Of a stretch of 64,000 bases of DNA, positions 33,042 through 41,900 are shown one piece after another. Where the stretch lies: the NCBI RefSeq assembly GCF_002848265.1, contig NZ_CP025422.1, positions 3,192,727 to 3,256,726 on the forward strand, in the 5' to 3' direction. The DNA is from Zhihengliuella sp. ISTPL4 (lineage in GTDB: Bacteria; Actinomycetota; Actinomycetes; Actinomycetales; Microbacteriaceae). The notes beneath the pieces were generated by a model. The model did no database searches, had not been told where the DNA came from, and saw nothing but the letters and a program-made list of their open reading frames with translations. The number at the start of each line of letters is the position of its first letter. The first letter of the stretch is position 1. The position numbers were made by a program, and so were the translations under genes.

Positions 33042-33317
33042 CTACTCGGCGTCCTCCGCGTCCTCGGCGGGGGAGTTCCGCTGGGTGCGCCGGACCAGTC
33101 CGGCGACACCGCCCACGAGGAACAGCGCCCCGGCGGTGAGGAGCAGGATCGTGAGCAGGGTGGCGGGGGTCATCGTCCCCACGCCGTCGGCCAGCGCGGC
33201 GCGGCGCTCCGGGTCGGTGAGGAACCACAGCGCCCCCGCGGCGATCGCGGCGAAGGTCGTGCCCCAGATGACGGCTGCCCAGCGCACCCGCGGTGCGGTG
33301 ATGGTCTCGGTGCTCAT
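33042..33317 (-). CDS. Small two-helix membrane protein of the PspC unit
   Basis: 91 aa with helices at about residues 14-32 and 52-74 and an acidic end (AEDAEDAE). The start codon overlaps the PspC gene stop (ATGA), so it is translated with it. The family is unknown to me. Context indicates an envelope-stress accessory. Confidence 0.7.
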   Translation of the reverse strand: MSTETITAPRVRWAAVIWGTTFAAIAAGALWFLTDPERRAALADGVGTMTPATLLTILLLTAGALFLVGGVAGLVRRTQRNSPAEDAEDAE

Positions 33318-34873
33318 TCCTGGCCCTCCTCAGGCTCCTGCAGGGTCACGACGATGACGCCGCTCGCCTGGTCGACGGTCACGGGCTGGATCGTGGAGGG
33401 GCTGCCCTCCTCGGCGGAGATGTTCGCGTTGAGGACGTTCTCCTCGCCCCGTGGCCGGGTGGAGATGACGCCGGTGTCCATGACCATCGGGTCGTCGGGA
33501 TCGACGCGGAGCCAGCTCACCTCCACACCGTCGCCGACGGTGCCGCGGAGCTGCAGCTGCACGCCCGCGTCGACGAAGATCTCGGTCCTCCCCGACCCCT
33601 TCTCGATCTCGATGGGGCGAGGACCGCCGTCGTGCGGGTGGAGCTGCAGGTACAGGTCGCCGAACGGCTGACGGACGTTCGCCTCCTGGTTGTTCGTGAG
33701 CGAGGCGTACCCGAGCGTGAGGCCCGGCATGGTGGACAGGACGCCCGTGAGGAGCCCGGCGGCGAGGGTCAGCACGGTGAGGAAGGCGAGGGCGCCACTG
33801 CGGCGACGGAGGGCTCCGGCCGTGATCATCGCCAGGGCCAGGACCAGTGCGCCGGACAACAGCCCCAGCGCGCCCCCGAGGGCTTCACCGACGGCGAGTC
33901 CCACGCCGGCACCGACGACGATCGCGAGGCCGAGGGCGGTCATGACGAACGGGAAACCGGCGCGCGGATTCGACGCGCGGCGGACACGTCGGCGCTCCGC
34001 GGCGGCGGCGGCGAACACGGCAGCCTCGGCCTGACGCTCCCGGCGGAGCTGGTCGCGCGCGGCGCGCTCCGCATCCTGCTGCTGACGGCGCCAGGCCTGA
34101 TCCTGCTCCTTCCACGCGGCATGCTGCGCACGCCAGGCTTCCAGCGCGGCGGGGTCCTGCGTGCCGGGAGGAAGAGGCGCCGGAGGGGCCGGGATGGCGA
34201 GGATGTCGTTCGCGACGGCGTCGGGACGCGTCACCGGAGGAGGTGCGTCCGCTGCGGAAGGAGTGGCGTCCGCCCCCGTGGCGGGACCCGAACCCGCGAG
34301 GGGGGCGGACGCGGCCGGGGCCGCCGGATCTGCGGAAGCCCCCGGCAGATCCGGCGCGGAAGCACCCGGGGTGCGGCGCGCGGCACGCACGATGAGGAAG
34401 AGCAGAGCGGCGGCGAGCACGAGTCCGACCACCCAGGTGAAGGCCGACAGCGCCGACCAGCCGTCGTAGCCGAGGCCGAACAGGCGCCCGGCCAGCGGAG
34501 CCGTCGGGAAGAGGCCGATCACCGCCACCGCCAGGATGCCGAGCTGCACCGGGTCGAACCGGCGCTGCAGCAGATCGCGGAGGTGCACGCGCCCGTCGAC
34601 GTCCGGCAGCACGGCCCAGGCGAGGGCGTACAGGAACAGCGCCGGAAGGCCGAAGAGGGCGGCGACCACGAGGATCCCCCGCACGATCAGCGGATCGATG
34701 CGCAGCCGGATCGCGATGCCGGCGGCGACGCCGCCGAGCCACCCGTCGGTGCGGACCACGCCCAGGCCGGAGACCCACAGCAGGAAGCGATCGGCGCCGC
34801 GCGGTCTGCGGGGGGCATCCGGTGCCGGCACATCGTGGTCGGCGGGCGGCGGCGGGGCGGTCGGAATCGTCAT
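33314..34873 (-). CDS. PspC-domain membrane protein
   Basis: 519 aa. A proline-rich start is followed by a PspC domain (about residues 30-95, GWLGGVAAGIAIRLRIDPLIVRG), two more helices, then an Ala/Pro-rich linker (160-230) and a highly charged helical stretch (240-300, QAWRRQQQDAERAARDQLRR). Four helices follow and a C-terminal beta-rich domain of the kind found after PspC in actinomycetes. It probably senses or buffers membrane stress. It is divergent from a kinase that carries its own PspC domain. Confidence 0.87.
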   Translation of the reverse strand: MTIPTAPPPPADHDVPAPDAPRRPRGADRFLLWVSGLGVVRTDGWLGGVAAGIAIRLRIDPLIVRGILVVAALFGLPALFLYALAWAVLPDVDGRVHLRDLLQRRFDPVQLGILAVAVIGLFPTAPLAGRLFGLGYDGWSALSAFTWVVGLVLAAALLFLIVRAARRTPGASAPDLPGASADPAAPAASAPLAGSGPATGADATPSAADAPPPVTRPDAVANDILAIPAPPAPLPPGTQDPAALEAWRAQHAAWKEQDQAWRRQQQDAERAARDQLRRERQAEAAVFAAAAAERRRVRRASNPRAGFPFVMTALGLAIVVGAGVGLAVGEALGGALGLLSGALVLALAMITAGALRRRSGALAFLTVLTLAAGLLTGVLSTMPGLTLGYASLTNNQEANVRQPFGDLYLQLHPHDGGPRPIEIEKGSGRTEIFVDAGVQLQLRGTVGDGVEVSWLRVDPDDPMVMDTGVISTRPRGEENVLNANISAEEGSPSTIQPVTVDQASGVIVVTLQEPEEGQE

Positions 34874-34910
34874 GTGTCGATCCTCGCGGCCGTCGGCGCC
34901 GCGGTGCCAT

Positions 34911-34961
34911 GGGGAGAACCCCTGAGCGCACCCTGATTCCGCGCCGGGGACGCCCCCTGAG
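34911..34961. promoter_or_regulatory. Direct repeats in the divergent PspC region
   Basis: Two 16-mers of the form GGGGANNNCCCCTGAG (34911-34926 and 34946-34961) match at all 13 defined positions, 35 bases apart. A third CCCTGA at 34931 is 11 bases from the first (34920). This fits a binding array for the neighbouring response regulator controlling both directions. Confidence 0.6.
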
Positions 34962-34987
34962 GACGACGCGGATGATTGGATGACGTT

Positions 34988-36214
34988 ATGCCTTCCGCCG
35001 TCTCCGCGCCCGCCTCCCCGGCACCGGCGACCGCGCGTCCGGCGCTGACCCGCGACCGCGATGCTCTCGTGGCCGGGGTGAGCGCCGGGATCGCACGCCA
35101 CCTCGGCGTGGGCGCCAGGCTGGTGCGGGCGCTGTTCCTCGCCCTGACGCTCTGCGGCGGCGCGGGCGTGCTTCTCTATGCGTGGTGCTGGACGTTCATG
35201 CCGTGGGCGGAGGGGATGACGTCGCCGACGCGACGCCTCCCGGTCGCCTGGCTTCTGCTGGTCCCCGCGGCCGTCGGCGCCCTCGTCATCGTGGTGTGGC
35301 GCGGGGGGAGCGACTGGCTGAACGGTTCGATCCCTCCGGGGACGGCGGCCGTGGTCGTCGGCGGTACCACCCTGTGTGCGACCGCTTCCGGGCTGTGGGC
35401 GACGCTCATCGATCGCAGCGACACGGCGCGCGGCCCTCGGCACACCACCACCGTCCGCATCCTCGCGGTGCTGATCCTCGGGCTCGTGGTGCTCCTGCTG
35501 CTCTCCTGGCCGGTCGCCCGCTCGGGTGTCGTGCTCGTGCTGGTCCCGCTGACAGGGCTGGTCGCGGTGGTCGCCTCGACGCTCATTCCGCGCTGGCGGG
35601 AGCTGGCGGGGGAGCGGGTGCGCCGCATCCGGGAGGAGCAGCGCAGCGTCATGGCGGCTCACCTGCACGACTCGGTGCTGCAGACGCTCGCCCTGATCCA
35701 GAATCGAGCCGGGGCATCGAGTGAGGCCGCACGATTGGCCCGCGCGCAGGAGCGGGAGCTGCGCGCGTGGCTGTACGACGGGGACGCCCCGGCCGACAGC
35801 GACCTCCCGACCGCCCTGCGCGACTACGCCGGAGCGCTCGAGATCGACCACCCGGTCCGGATCGACGTGGTCTCGGCCGGACTCTCCGCGGAGCGGGCCA
35901 GCGGGGAGCTGGCTGCCGCCGCTCGCGAGGCGATGCTGAACGCCGCCCGGCATGCGCGAGGCGAGATCTCCGTGTACATCGAGGGGCGTGTCGATGGCGT
36001 CGAGGTGTTCGTCCGTGACCGCGGTCCCGGATTCCGGCTCGACGAGGTGCCGGGCGACCGTCTCGGCGTGCGCGAGTCGATCATCGGGCGCATGCGTCGG
36101 GCCGGGGGCACCGGGTCCGTGCGCAGCGATGAGGCAGGCACCGAGGTCCACCTGCGCATCACGACCGCTGCATCCCCGGAGCGGGGCGCCGTGCGACAGG
36201 AGTTCCGTGGCTGA
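34988..36214 (+). CDS. PspC-fused sensor histidine kinase
   Basis: 408 aa. A PspC domain (residues 20-80, DALVAGVSAGIARHLGVG) is followed by four more helices, a dimerisation helix with His227 (AHLHDSVLQTL) and an HATPase_c domain with the N-box AAAREAMLNAARHA and G-box region RDRGPGFRLDEV. The PspC part shared with the divergent membrane protein suggests that the two interact as sensor and signal. It overlaps the regulator gene by eight bases. Confidence 0.92.
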   Translation: MPSAVSAPASPAPATARPALTRDRDALVAGVSAGIARHLGVGARLVRALFLALTLCGGAGVLLYAWCWTFMPWAEGMTSPTRRLPVAWLLLVPAAVGALVIVVWRGGSDWLNGSIPPGTAAVVVGGTTLCATASGLWATLIDRSDTARGPRHTTTVRILAVLILGLVVLLLLSWPVARSGVVLVLVPLTGLVAVVASTLIPRWRELAGERVRRIREEQRSVMAAHLHDSVLQTLALIQNRAGASSEAARLARAQERELRAWLYDGDAPADSDLPTALRDYAGALEIDHPVRIDVVSAGLSAERASGELAAAAREAMLNAARHARGEISVYIEGRVDGVEVFVRDRGPGFRLDEVPGDRLGVRESIIGRMRRAGGTGSVRSDEAGTEVHLRITTAASPERGAVRQEFRG

Positions 36215-36866
36215 CCGTCTGCGCGTCGTGATCGTCGACGACCATTCCATCTTCCGCTCCGGCCTGCGGGCCGACCTCGACGCCAGCGTGGAGGTCGTGG
36301 GCGAGGCGGCGGACGTGCCATCGGCCATCGCCGTGATCGCGGAGACCGCACCCGACGTGGTGCTCCTCGACGTGCACCTCCCCGGCGGCGAAGGTGACGA
36401 CGCGACCGGCGGGGAGGCCGTGCTCCGCGGGTCGGCAGTGCCGGGAACCCGTTTCCTCGCTCTGAGCGTGTCCGACGCAGCCGCCGACGTCGTGCGGGTC
36501 ATCCGCGCGGGGGCGCGCGGCTACATCACGAAGGGCTCGTCCGGACGCGAGGTGAGCGATGCCGTCCACGCTGTCGCCGAGGGGGACGCGGTGTTCTCGC
36601 CGCGGCTCGCCGGTTTCGTGCTCGACGCATTCGGCGCCGTCGCCGGCGAGACCGCCACGGCGACGGACGAACTCGACCGGCTGTCCTCCCGTGAGCAGGA
36701 GGTCATGCGGCTGATCGCCCGGGGCTACGCCTACAAGGAGGTCGCAGCCGCGCTGTTCATCTCGATCAAGACCGTGGAGACCCACGTCTCATCGGTGCTG
36801 CGCAAGCTGCAGCTCTCCTCGCGTCACGAGCTCACGGCCTGGGCGTCGGAGCGACGCCTGCTCTGA
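36207..36866 (+). CDS. LuxR-type response regulator, partner of the PspC kinase
   Basis: 219 aa from GTG 36207. The receiver has D11/D12, phospho-acceptor Asp55 (VLLDVHLPG), Ser88 (LALSVSD) and Lys109 (YITKG). A short acidic GEGDDATGGE insertion follows the phosphorylation loop, as in LiaR/VraR-like regulators of actinomycetes. The HTH has LSSREQEVMRLIARGYAYKE. It probably binds the repeats at 34911-34961. Confidence 0.92.
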   Translation: MADRLRVVIVDDHSIFRSGLRADLDASVEVVGEAADVPSAIAVIAETAPDVVLLDVHLPGGEGDDATGGEAVLRGSAVPGTRFLALSVSDAAADVVRVIRAGARGYITKGSSGREVSDAVHAVAEGDAVFSPRLAGFVLDAFGAVAGETATATDELDRLSSREQEVMRLIARGYAYKEVAAALFISIKTVETHVSSVLRKLQLSSRHELTAWASERRLL

Positions 36867-36872
36867 GCGCGG

Positions 36873-37280
36873 TCAGGCGGCCAGCCACAGACCCTTCTGA
36901 TCGGTGGCGACGGTGAGCCCCGCCGCGACCGTCTCGTCGTCGCCGATGCGGGCGCCCCGCACGATGCGGGCCCCGGCCCCGATGTCGGTGCGGACCCCGA
37001 CGTGCGCGTGGTCGCCGACCGCCGCGCCCTGGCCGACGTGCGCGTGCGCGTCGATGTACGCGCCCTCGCCGATCACGGCGTCCTCGTCCACCCACGCACC
37101 GCGGGCGACGATGGCCCCCGCTCCGACGCGTGCTCCCGGTTCGATGTAGGCCCCCGCCTCGATGTGCGCCTTCGGATGCACCTTGGCGCCATGCGCGACG
37201 AGACCGCGACCGTTGGCGTGCTTGCGATACCGCAGCGTCGCTCCGTGGTCGTTCTCGATGTCGACGTAGTTCTTGCCCAC
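36873..37280 (-). CDS. Left-handed beta-helix (hexapeptide-repeat) protein
   Basis: 135 aa from GTG 37280 with GGAGGAATC upstream. After GKNYVDIENDHGATLRYRK the chain is hexapeptide repeats of the [AV]-G-x4 kind (AHIEAGAYIEPGARVG, ARGAWVDEDAVIGEG). It has about six coils and no acetyl-transferase C-terminal extension or obvious catalytic His pair. It may be a truncated acyltransferase-like scaffold or carbonic-anhydrase-like trimer; the activity is unknown. Confidence 0.75.
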   Translation of the reverse strand: MGKNYVDIENDHGATLRYRKHANGRGLVAHGAKVHPKAHIEAGAYIEPGARVGAGAIVARGAWVDEDAVIGEGAYIDAHAHVGQGAAVGDHAHVGVRTDIGAGARIVRGARIGDDETVAAGLTVATDQKGLWLAA

Positions 37281-37361
37281 GATTCCTCCCGTGCTCCGGA
37301 GTTCTCCGGATATATCAACAACCACGAGAGGGGCAGATTCATTCCCGCGGATGGATACGGC

Positions 37362-38135
37362 TCAGCGCTGGCACCGAGGGCACCAGAACGTGATCCGCTC
37401 GCGCGTCGGATCGGCCCCCAGCTCCCCGCGGCGGATGAGCGTGCCGCAGCGGCGGCAGGGGCGACCGGCCCGACCGTACACCCACGTCGCCTGTCCCGGA
37501 CGATCGATGCCGGTGAAGGTGCGGTTGCGGCGGTCGCGGTTCGCGCGGATGGTCCGCACGCCCAGGTCGAGCAGGGCGGCGACGTCGACCTCGGGGGTCG
37601 GCGTGGTCGGCAGGATTCCGCGGAGGAACAGGAGTTCTGCCGCGTACTCGTTGCCGAAGCCCGCAACGTTCCGCTGATCCAGCAGGGCGACGTGGATAGC
37701 CCGGGTGTCGGCGCCGAGTCGTCGGGCGGCCTCCGTCGGGTCCCAGTCGGCGGCGAGCGGATCGGGGCCGAGGTAGCCGACGAGGTCGTCCTCGTCCCTG
37801 GTGGCGACGACCTCGACCTCGGCGATGTCCACACCCACCGCCTCGCGCTCCGCCGTGCCGACGATCGCCCGCACCTTGAACGCCGGATGCCGCCACTTCT
37901 CGCCGGGTCGGTAGACGAACCAGGCACCGTCCATGCGCAGATGCGAATGCAGCGTGCTCTCGCCGATCCGCAGCAACAGGTGCTTGCCGCGGGGGACGGC
38001 GCCGTGCACCCGCTGCCCGGTCAGGTCCAGTGTCGCGAACCGCGGCACGCGGAGGTCGAAGCGCGTGACCTCGCCGCCCGCGAGGGCTTCGTCCAGGCGG
38101 CGCGCAGTGCGGAAGACGGTATCGCCCTCGGGCAT
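37362..38135 (-). CDS. Fpg/Nei-family DNA glycosylase
   Basis: 257 aa. The Nei-type N-terminus MPEGDTVFR has catalytic Pro2 and Glu3. H2TH-domain residues (DQRNVAGFGNEYAAELLFL) are present, and the zinc finger has CRRCGTLIRR and WCPRCQ. It excises oxidised pyrimidines or AP sites. It is coupled to the EI24 gene upstream (TGATG), and its stop is 81 bases from the hexapeptide protein start on the same strand. Confidence 0.92.
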   Translation of the reverse strand: MPEGDTVFRTARRLDEALAGGEVTRFDLRVPRFATLDLTGQRVHGAVPRGKHLLLRIGESTLHSHLRMDGAWFVYRPGEKWRHPAFKVRAIVGTAEREAVGVDIAEVEVVATRDEDDLVGYLGPDPLAADWDPTEAARRLGADTRAIHVALLDQRNVAGFGNEYAAELLFLRGILPTTPTPEVDVAALLDLGVRTIRANRDRRNRTFTGIDRPGQATWVYGRAGRPCRRCGTLIRRGELGADPTRERITFWCPRCQR

Positions 38136-38929
38136 CAGGCGGTCCCGGTGGTGCGGTCGTGCCGGCCCGGGGCAGGGGCGGCGGCGGCGACGGCGAGCGG
38201 GGTGCGGGCCTGCATGTCGCGGGCCAGCATCGTGCTCCCGGCGACCGCGGCCGGCATCACCGCGACGGCACCGCCCGGGATGAGGAAGCACAACTGGGTG
38301 GCGACGCCGAAGCCGAGCACGCGCGCACGGCTGCCGGAGAACAGCGCGGCGCGGGCGGCCGGGCTCAGGTCGCGCGCATCGAAGGCGCGGCCGGTCAGCT
38401 CCCGCGCGAGCAGGCGGCCCGTGAGGACGACGCCGGAAACCGCGCCGAGGACGCCGCCGACACCGGGAACGAGGCCGACGAGCAGGACGAGGAGCGCGAT
38501 CAGGATGCCGAGCATGACCAGACGGAGCCCTTCGCCGACGGTGGTCCAGAAGCTACCGCCGTCGGCGGGAGGCGGGTCGCCGAGGTCTCTCTCCACGGCG
38601 TGCCAGATGCGCTGGTAGAACGGGTCGCCGATCGTGAGGGTGAGGGCGCTGAACACCGAACTGGCCAGCGCGAGTGCGGCTGCCACGACGACGAGGCCGA
38701 CCGCGGTGCGGAGGAAGCCGCGCCAGGGCTCCGCCCAGCCGTCGGCGAACGGGGTGAGCCACGCGGACAGCGACGGCATCGACAGGATCAGCGGCACGAG
38801 GACGGCCGCGAGGAGCACGAGCGCGATGATCGCGGGGACGAGCCCGAGCGCCATCAGGCCCGGACGGGTGCGCCACACGCCGAACCCGCGGAACAGGGTG
38901 CGGACGCCGGCGGCGAACTCTCGGATCAT
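38135..38929 (-). CDS. EI24-domain membrane protein
   Basis: 264 aa with about five helices. FAAGVRTLFRGFGVW at the start, LTIGDPFYQRIWHAVERDLG in the middle and the VLTGRLLARELTGRAFDARDLS segment identify the EI24/CysZ-like family. Actinobacterial members are of unknown role; CysZ transports sulfate. The basic and Ala-rich tail is probably cytosolic. Confidence 0.85.
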   Translation of the reverse strand: MIREFAAGVRTLFRGFGVWRTRPGLMALGLVPAIIALVLLAAVLVPLILSMPSLSAWLTPFADGWAEPWRGFLRTAVGLVVVAAALALASSVFSALTLTIGDPFYQRIWHAVERDLGDPPPADGGSFWTTVGEGLRLVMLGILIALLVLLVGLVPGVGGVLGAVSGVVLTGRLLARELTGRAFDARDLSPAARAALFSGSRARVLGFGVATQLCFLIPGGAVAVMPAAVAGSTMLARDMQARTPLAVAAAAPAPGRHDRTTGTA

Positions 38930-38971
38930 GGCTCCAGGGTAAGGGGGGTCGGGGGTGGTCGTGATGTCGGG

Positions 38972-41900
38972 TCAGACGGCCTTGCGGAGGGTGAAGCCGC
39001 GCGGCGTCTGGACGAAGCCCGCCTCCTGCAGGGCCCGCCCGAGGATCGTGCCGTACACCCCCTCGCCGTTCACCTTCTCGACGGTGAGGGTGTCCAGGCG
39101 GCGGTCCCTGGCCGTCGTCGCGAGGTCGGCGGCGGCGGCCTGCAGCACCTCCTCGTCGTCCGTGAAGCACAGCACGGTCCGCCCCCCGCGCTCGAGCGAC
39201 AGCACGAGGGTGCCGTCGACGAGCACCACGAGGCCGCCGGCCTTGCGTCCCGGGCGATGCGAGACGCCCTCGAGCTTCGGCCACCCGAGCGCCGCGCCGT
39301 ACGGGTTCGCGGGGTCGGTGGCGGCGAGGGTGACGGCCTTCCGTGGCGGCGGATCGGCGAGGCCGGCGTACGTGCGGAGGCGGTCGACCGTGGCGGAGGC
39401 CGCGAACTGCGCGGCGCCGAGCTTCTCGATCACATAGCCGCGGCGGCAGTGCCCCGCCTCCTCGAACCCGGCCAGCACGCGGTACGCCTGCGCGAAACCC
39501 CCGGGGACGCCCTCGGACTGCACGGCGCCGCGGGTGACCACGCCGTAGCGGTCGAGGAGCAGTCCGGCGGTGACGGTCGCGCGGCGCGCCGGATCGGTCT
39601 CGACCTCGGGGAGCAGCGACCACCGACCGCCGATGGAGGTCGGGCGCGGCGCGGTGCGCGTGAGCGACATGCCGCGATAGGTGCGCGCCCGCGGAGCGCG
39701 GCGCTTGACCTTGTGGGCCTGGGAGCCCCCGGTCAGCAGCGAGCGGATCGGCGCGAACGTGTCATTGGTGACGTGCCCGGACCACGTCAGCGACCACAGG
39801 GCCTCCAGCACCGACTGCTCGTTCTCGGCGCCGGTCATCTCCTTGAGCTGCGCGGCGAAGTAGGCGCCGCCCGCCGCGAGGGCCGCGAGGAGGCGCGCTT
39901 CCAACGAGTCCGCCGCGATCTCCGCGTCCGGATCGGGCAGCGTGAACGGGGCGAGATCGGCCGGGTGCAGCGAGACCCACCCGTCGCGCCCGGGAAGCGT
40001 GCCGTGGCCGGACCAGATCACCTCGCCGGCGGCCGTGAGCTCGTCGAGCATCGCCGGGGTGTAATCGCGCACCCGCGACGGAAGGACGAGCGACTCCCAG
40101 GCGCTGGCGGGGATGGGCACGCCGGCGAACTGCTCGATCACCGTCAGCACGCCGTCGATGCCCTCCAGGGGCCGACCGAGGTGCTGCCAGTCCGGCAGGA
40201 ACCGCGCATAGGCCTCCGGGGACACCGGCTCGACGGACCCGCGGATCGCGGCGAGCGATCGCATCCGCAGCCGCCGCAGCACCTCGGTGTCGCACCATTC
40301 GATGTCGTCGCCACTGCCGGCGGCGGTGGGGAGGAAGTACCCGCTCGTGAGGCGGCCGTTCGTCTCCAAGCGCTGCAGGGTGTGCCGGGCGACGGCGGTA
40401 CCGAGTCCGAACCGCTCGGCGACGGCTACGGTCGTGAACGGGCCGTGGGTGCGGGCGTGACGGGCCACGAGGTCGCCGAGAGGATCCGCCAGCGGCTCGA
40501 GGAACGCGACGGGGATGCCGGTCGGCAGGGCCGCCCCGAGCGCGTCGCGCAGGCGCCCCGCGTCTTCGATCGCGGCGACCCTGGACACCCCGGCGATCGT
40601 GACCGGGATGGCCCGTCGCGCGGTCACGAGGTCGTCCAGCAGCGCTGCCGCGGTCGCCCCGTCGGTGGAGTCGGGATCGAGGCGCGCGGCGACCTCGTCG
40701 GCGTCGAGCGGGCCGAGCAGCCGGAGGAGGTCGGCGACCCCCTCCAGGCCGCGCGCCCGGCGCTCCGGGTCGAGACGCTGGGCTTCGCGCTCGAACTGGG
40801 CGATGACGTCGGGGTCGAGGAGCTCGCGCAGCTCGACCGTGCCCAGCAGCTCGCCCAGCAGCGCCGGGTCGACGGAGAGAGCGGCGGCGCGGCGTTCCGC
40901 GAGCGGCGAGTCGCCCTCGTACATGAACGCCCCGACGTAACCGAAGAGGAGGTCGCGCGCGAACGGCGACGGCTGCCCCGGCTGCGTCTCGACGAGGCGG
41001 ATGCGGCGGTCGGCGATGCTCGTTGCGAGCCTGCGCAGCGACGGCAGGTCGTAGACGTCCTGCAGCACCTCGCGCAGGGTCTCCAGGATGACGGGGAAGG
41101 TGGGATGACGGCGCGCGACCTCGAGGAGTTGCGCCGAGCGCTGGCGCTGCTGCCACAGGGGCGTCCGGCGGTTGGGGTTCGTGCGCGGCATGAGCAACGC
41201 CCGCGCGGCGCACTCCCGGAACCGCGACGCGAACAGCGCCGAGCCGCCGACCTCCTGCGTGACGAGCTGTTCGAGCTCATCTGGATCGAACACGAACAGC
41301 TCCGCGCCGGGCGGCTCCGACTCGGCGTCGGGGATGCGGACGATGATGCCGTCGTCGCTCGCCACCGCGGAGCCCTCGACGCCGAGACGCTCCCGCACGC
41401 GCGCATTGATGGCGAGCGCCCACGGCGCATGCACCTTCATGCCGTACGGGGAATGCAGGATGACCCGCCAGTCGCCGACCTCGTCGTGTCCGCGCTCGAC
41501 GGTCAGCGTGCGGTCCGTCGGCAGGGTGCCCGTGGCCTCCCGCTGCTCGGAGAGATGGGCGAGGAGGTTCGCGCGCGCCTGCTCGTCGAGTCCGGCGGCG
41601 ATGAGGCGCTGCTCCGCCTTTTCCGGCTTCGCCGCGGACACCTCGCGGGAGAACGCCCCCAGCGCCTCGCCCAGCTCGAACGGACGCCCGATGCCGTCGC
41701 CGTGCCAGAACGGCACCTTTCCCGGCTGGCCGTAGGCGGGGATGACGTTGACCCGGTCGTGGGTGATCTCGGCGATGCGCCAGCTCGTGGTGCCCAGCGT
41801 GAACACGTCCCCGACGCGGGACTCGTAGACCATCTCCTCGTCGAGCTCGCCCACCCGGGCCCCCGTGGATTCGCCGGCGACGAAGACGCCGAAGAGCCCG

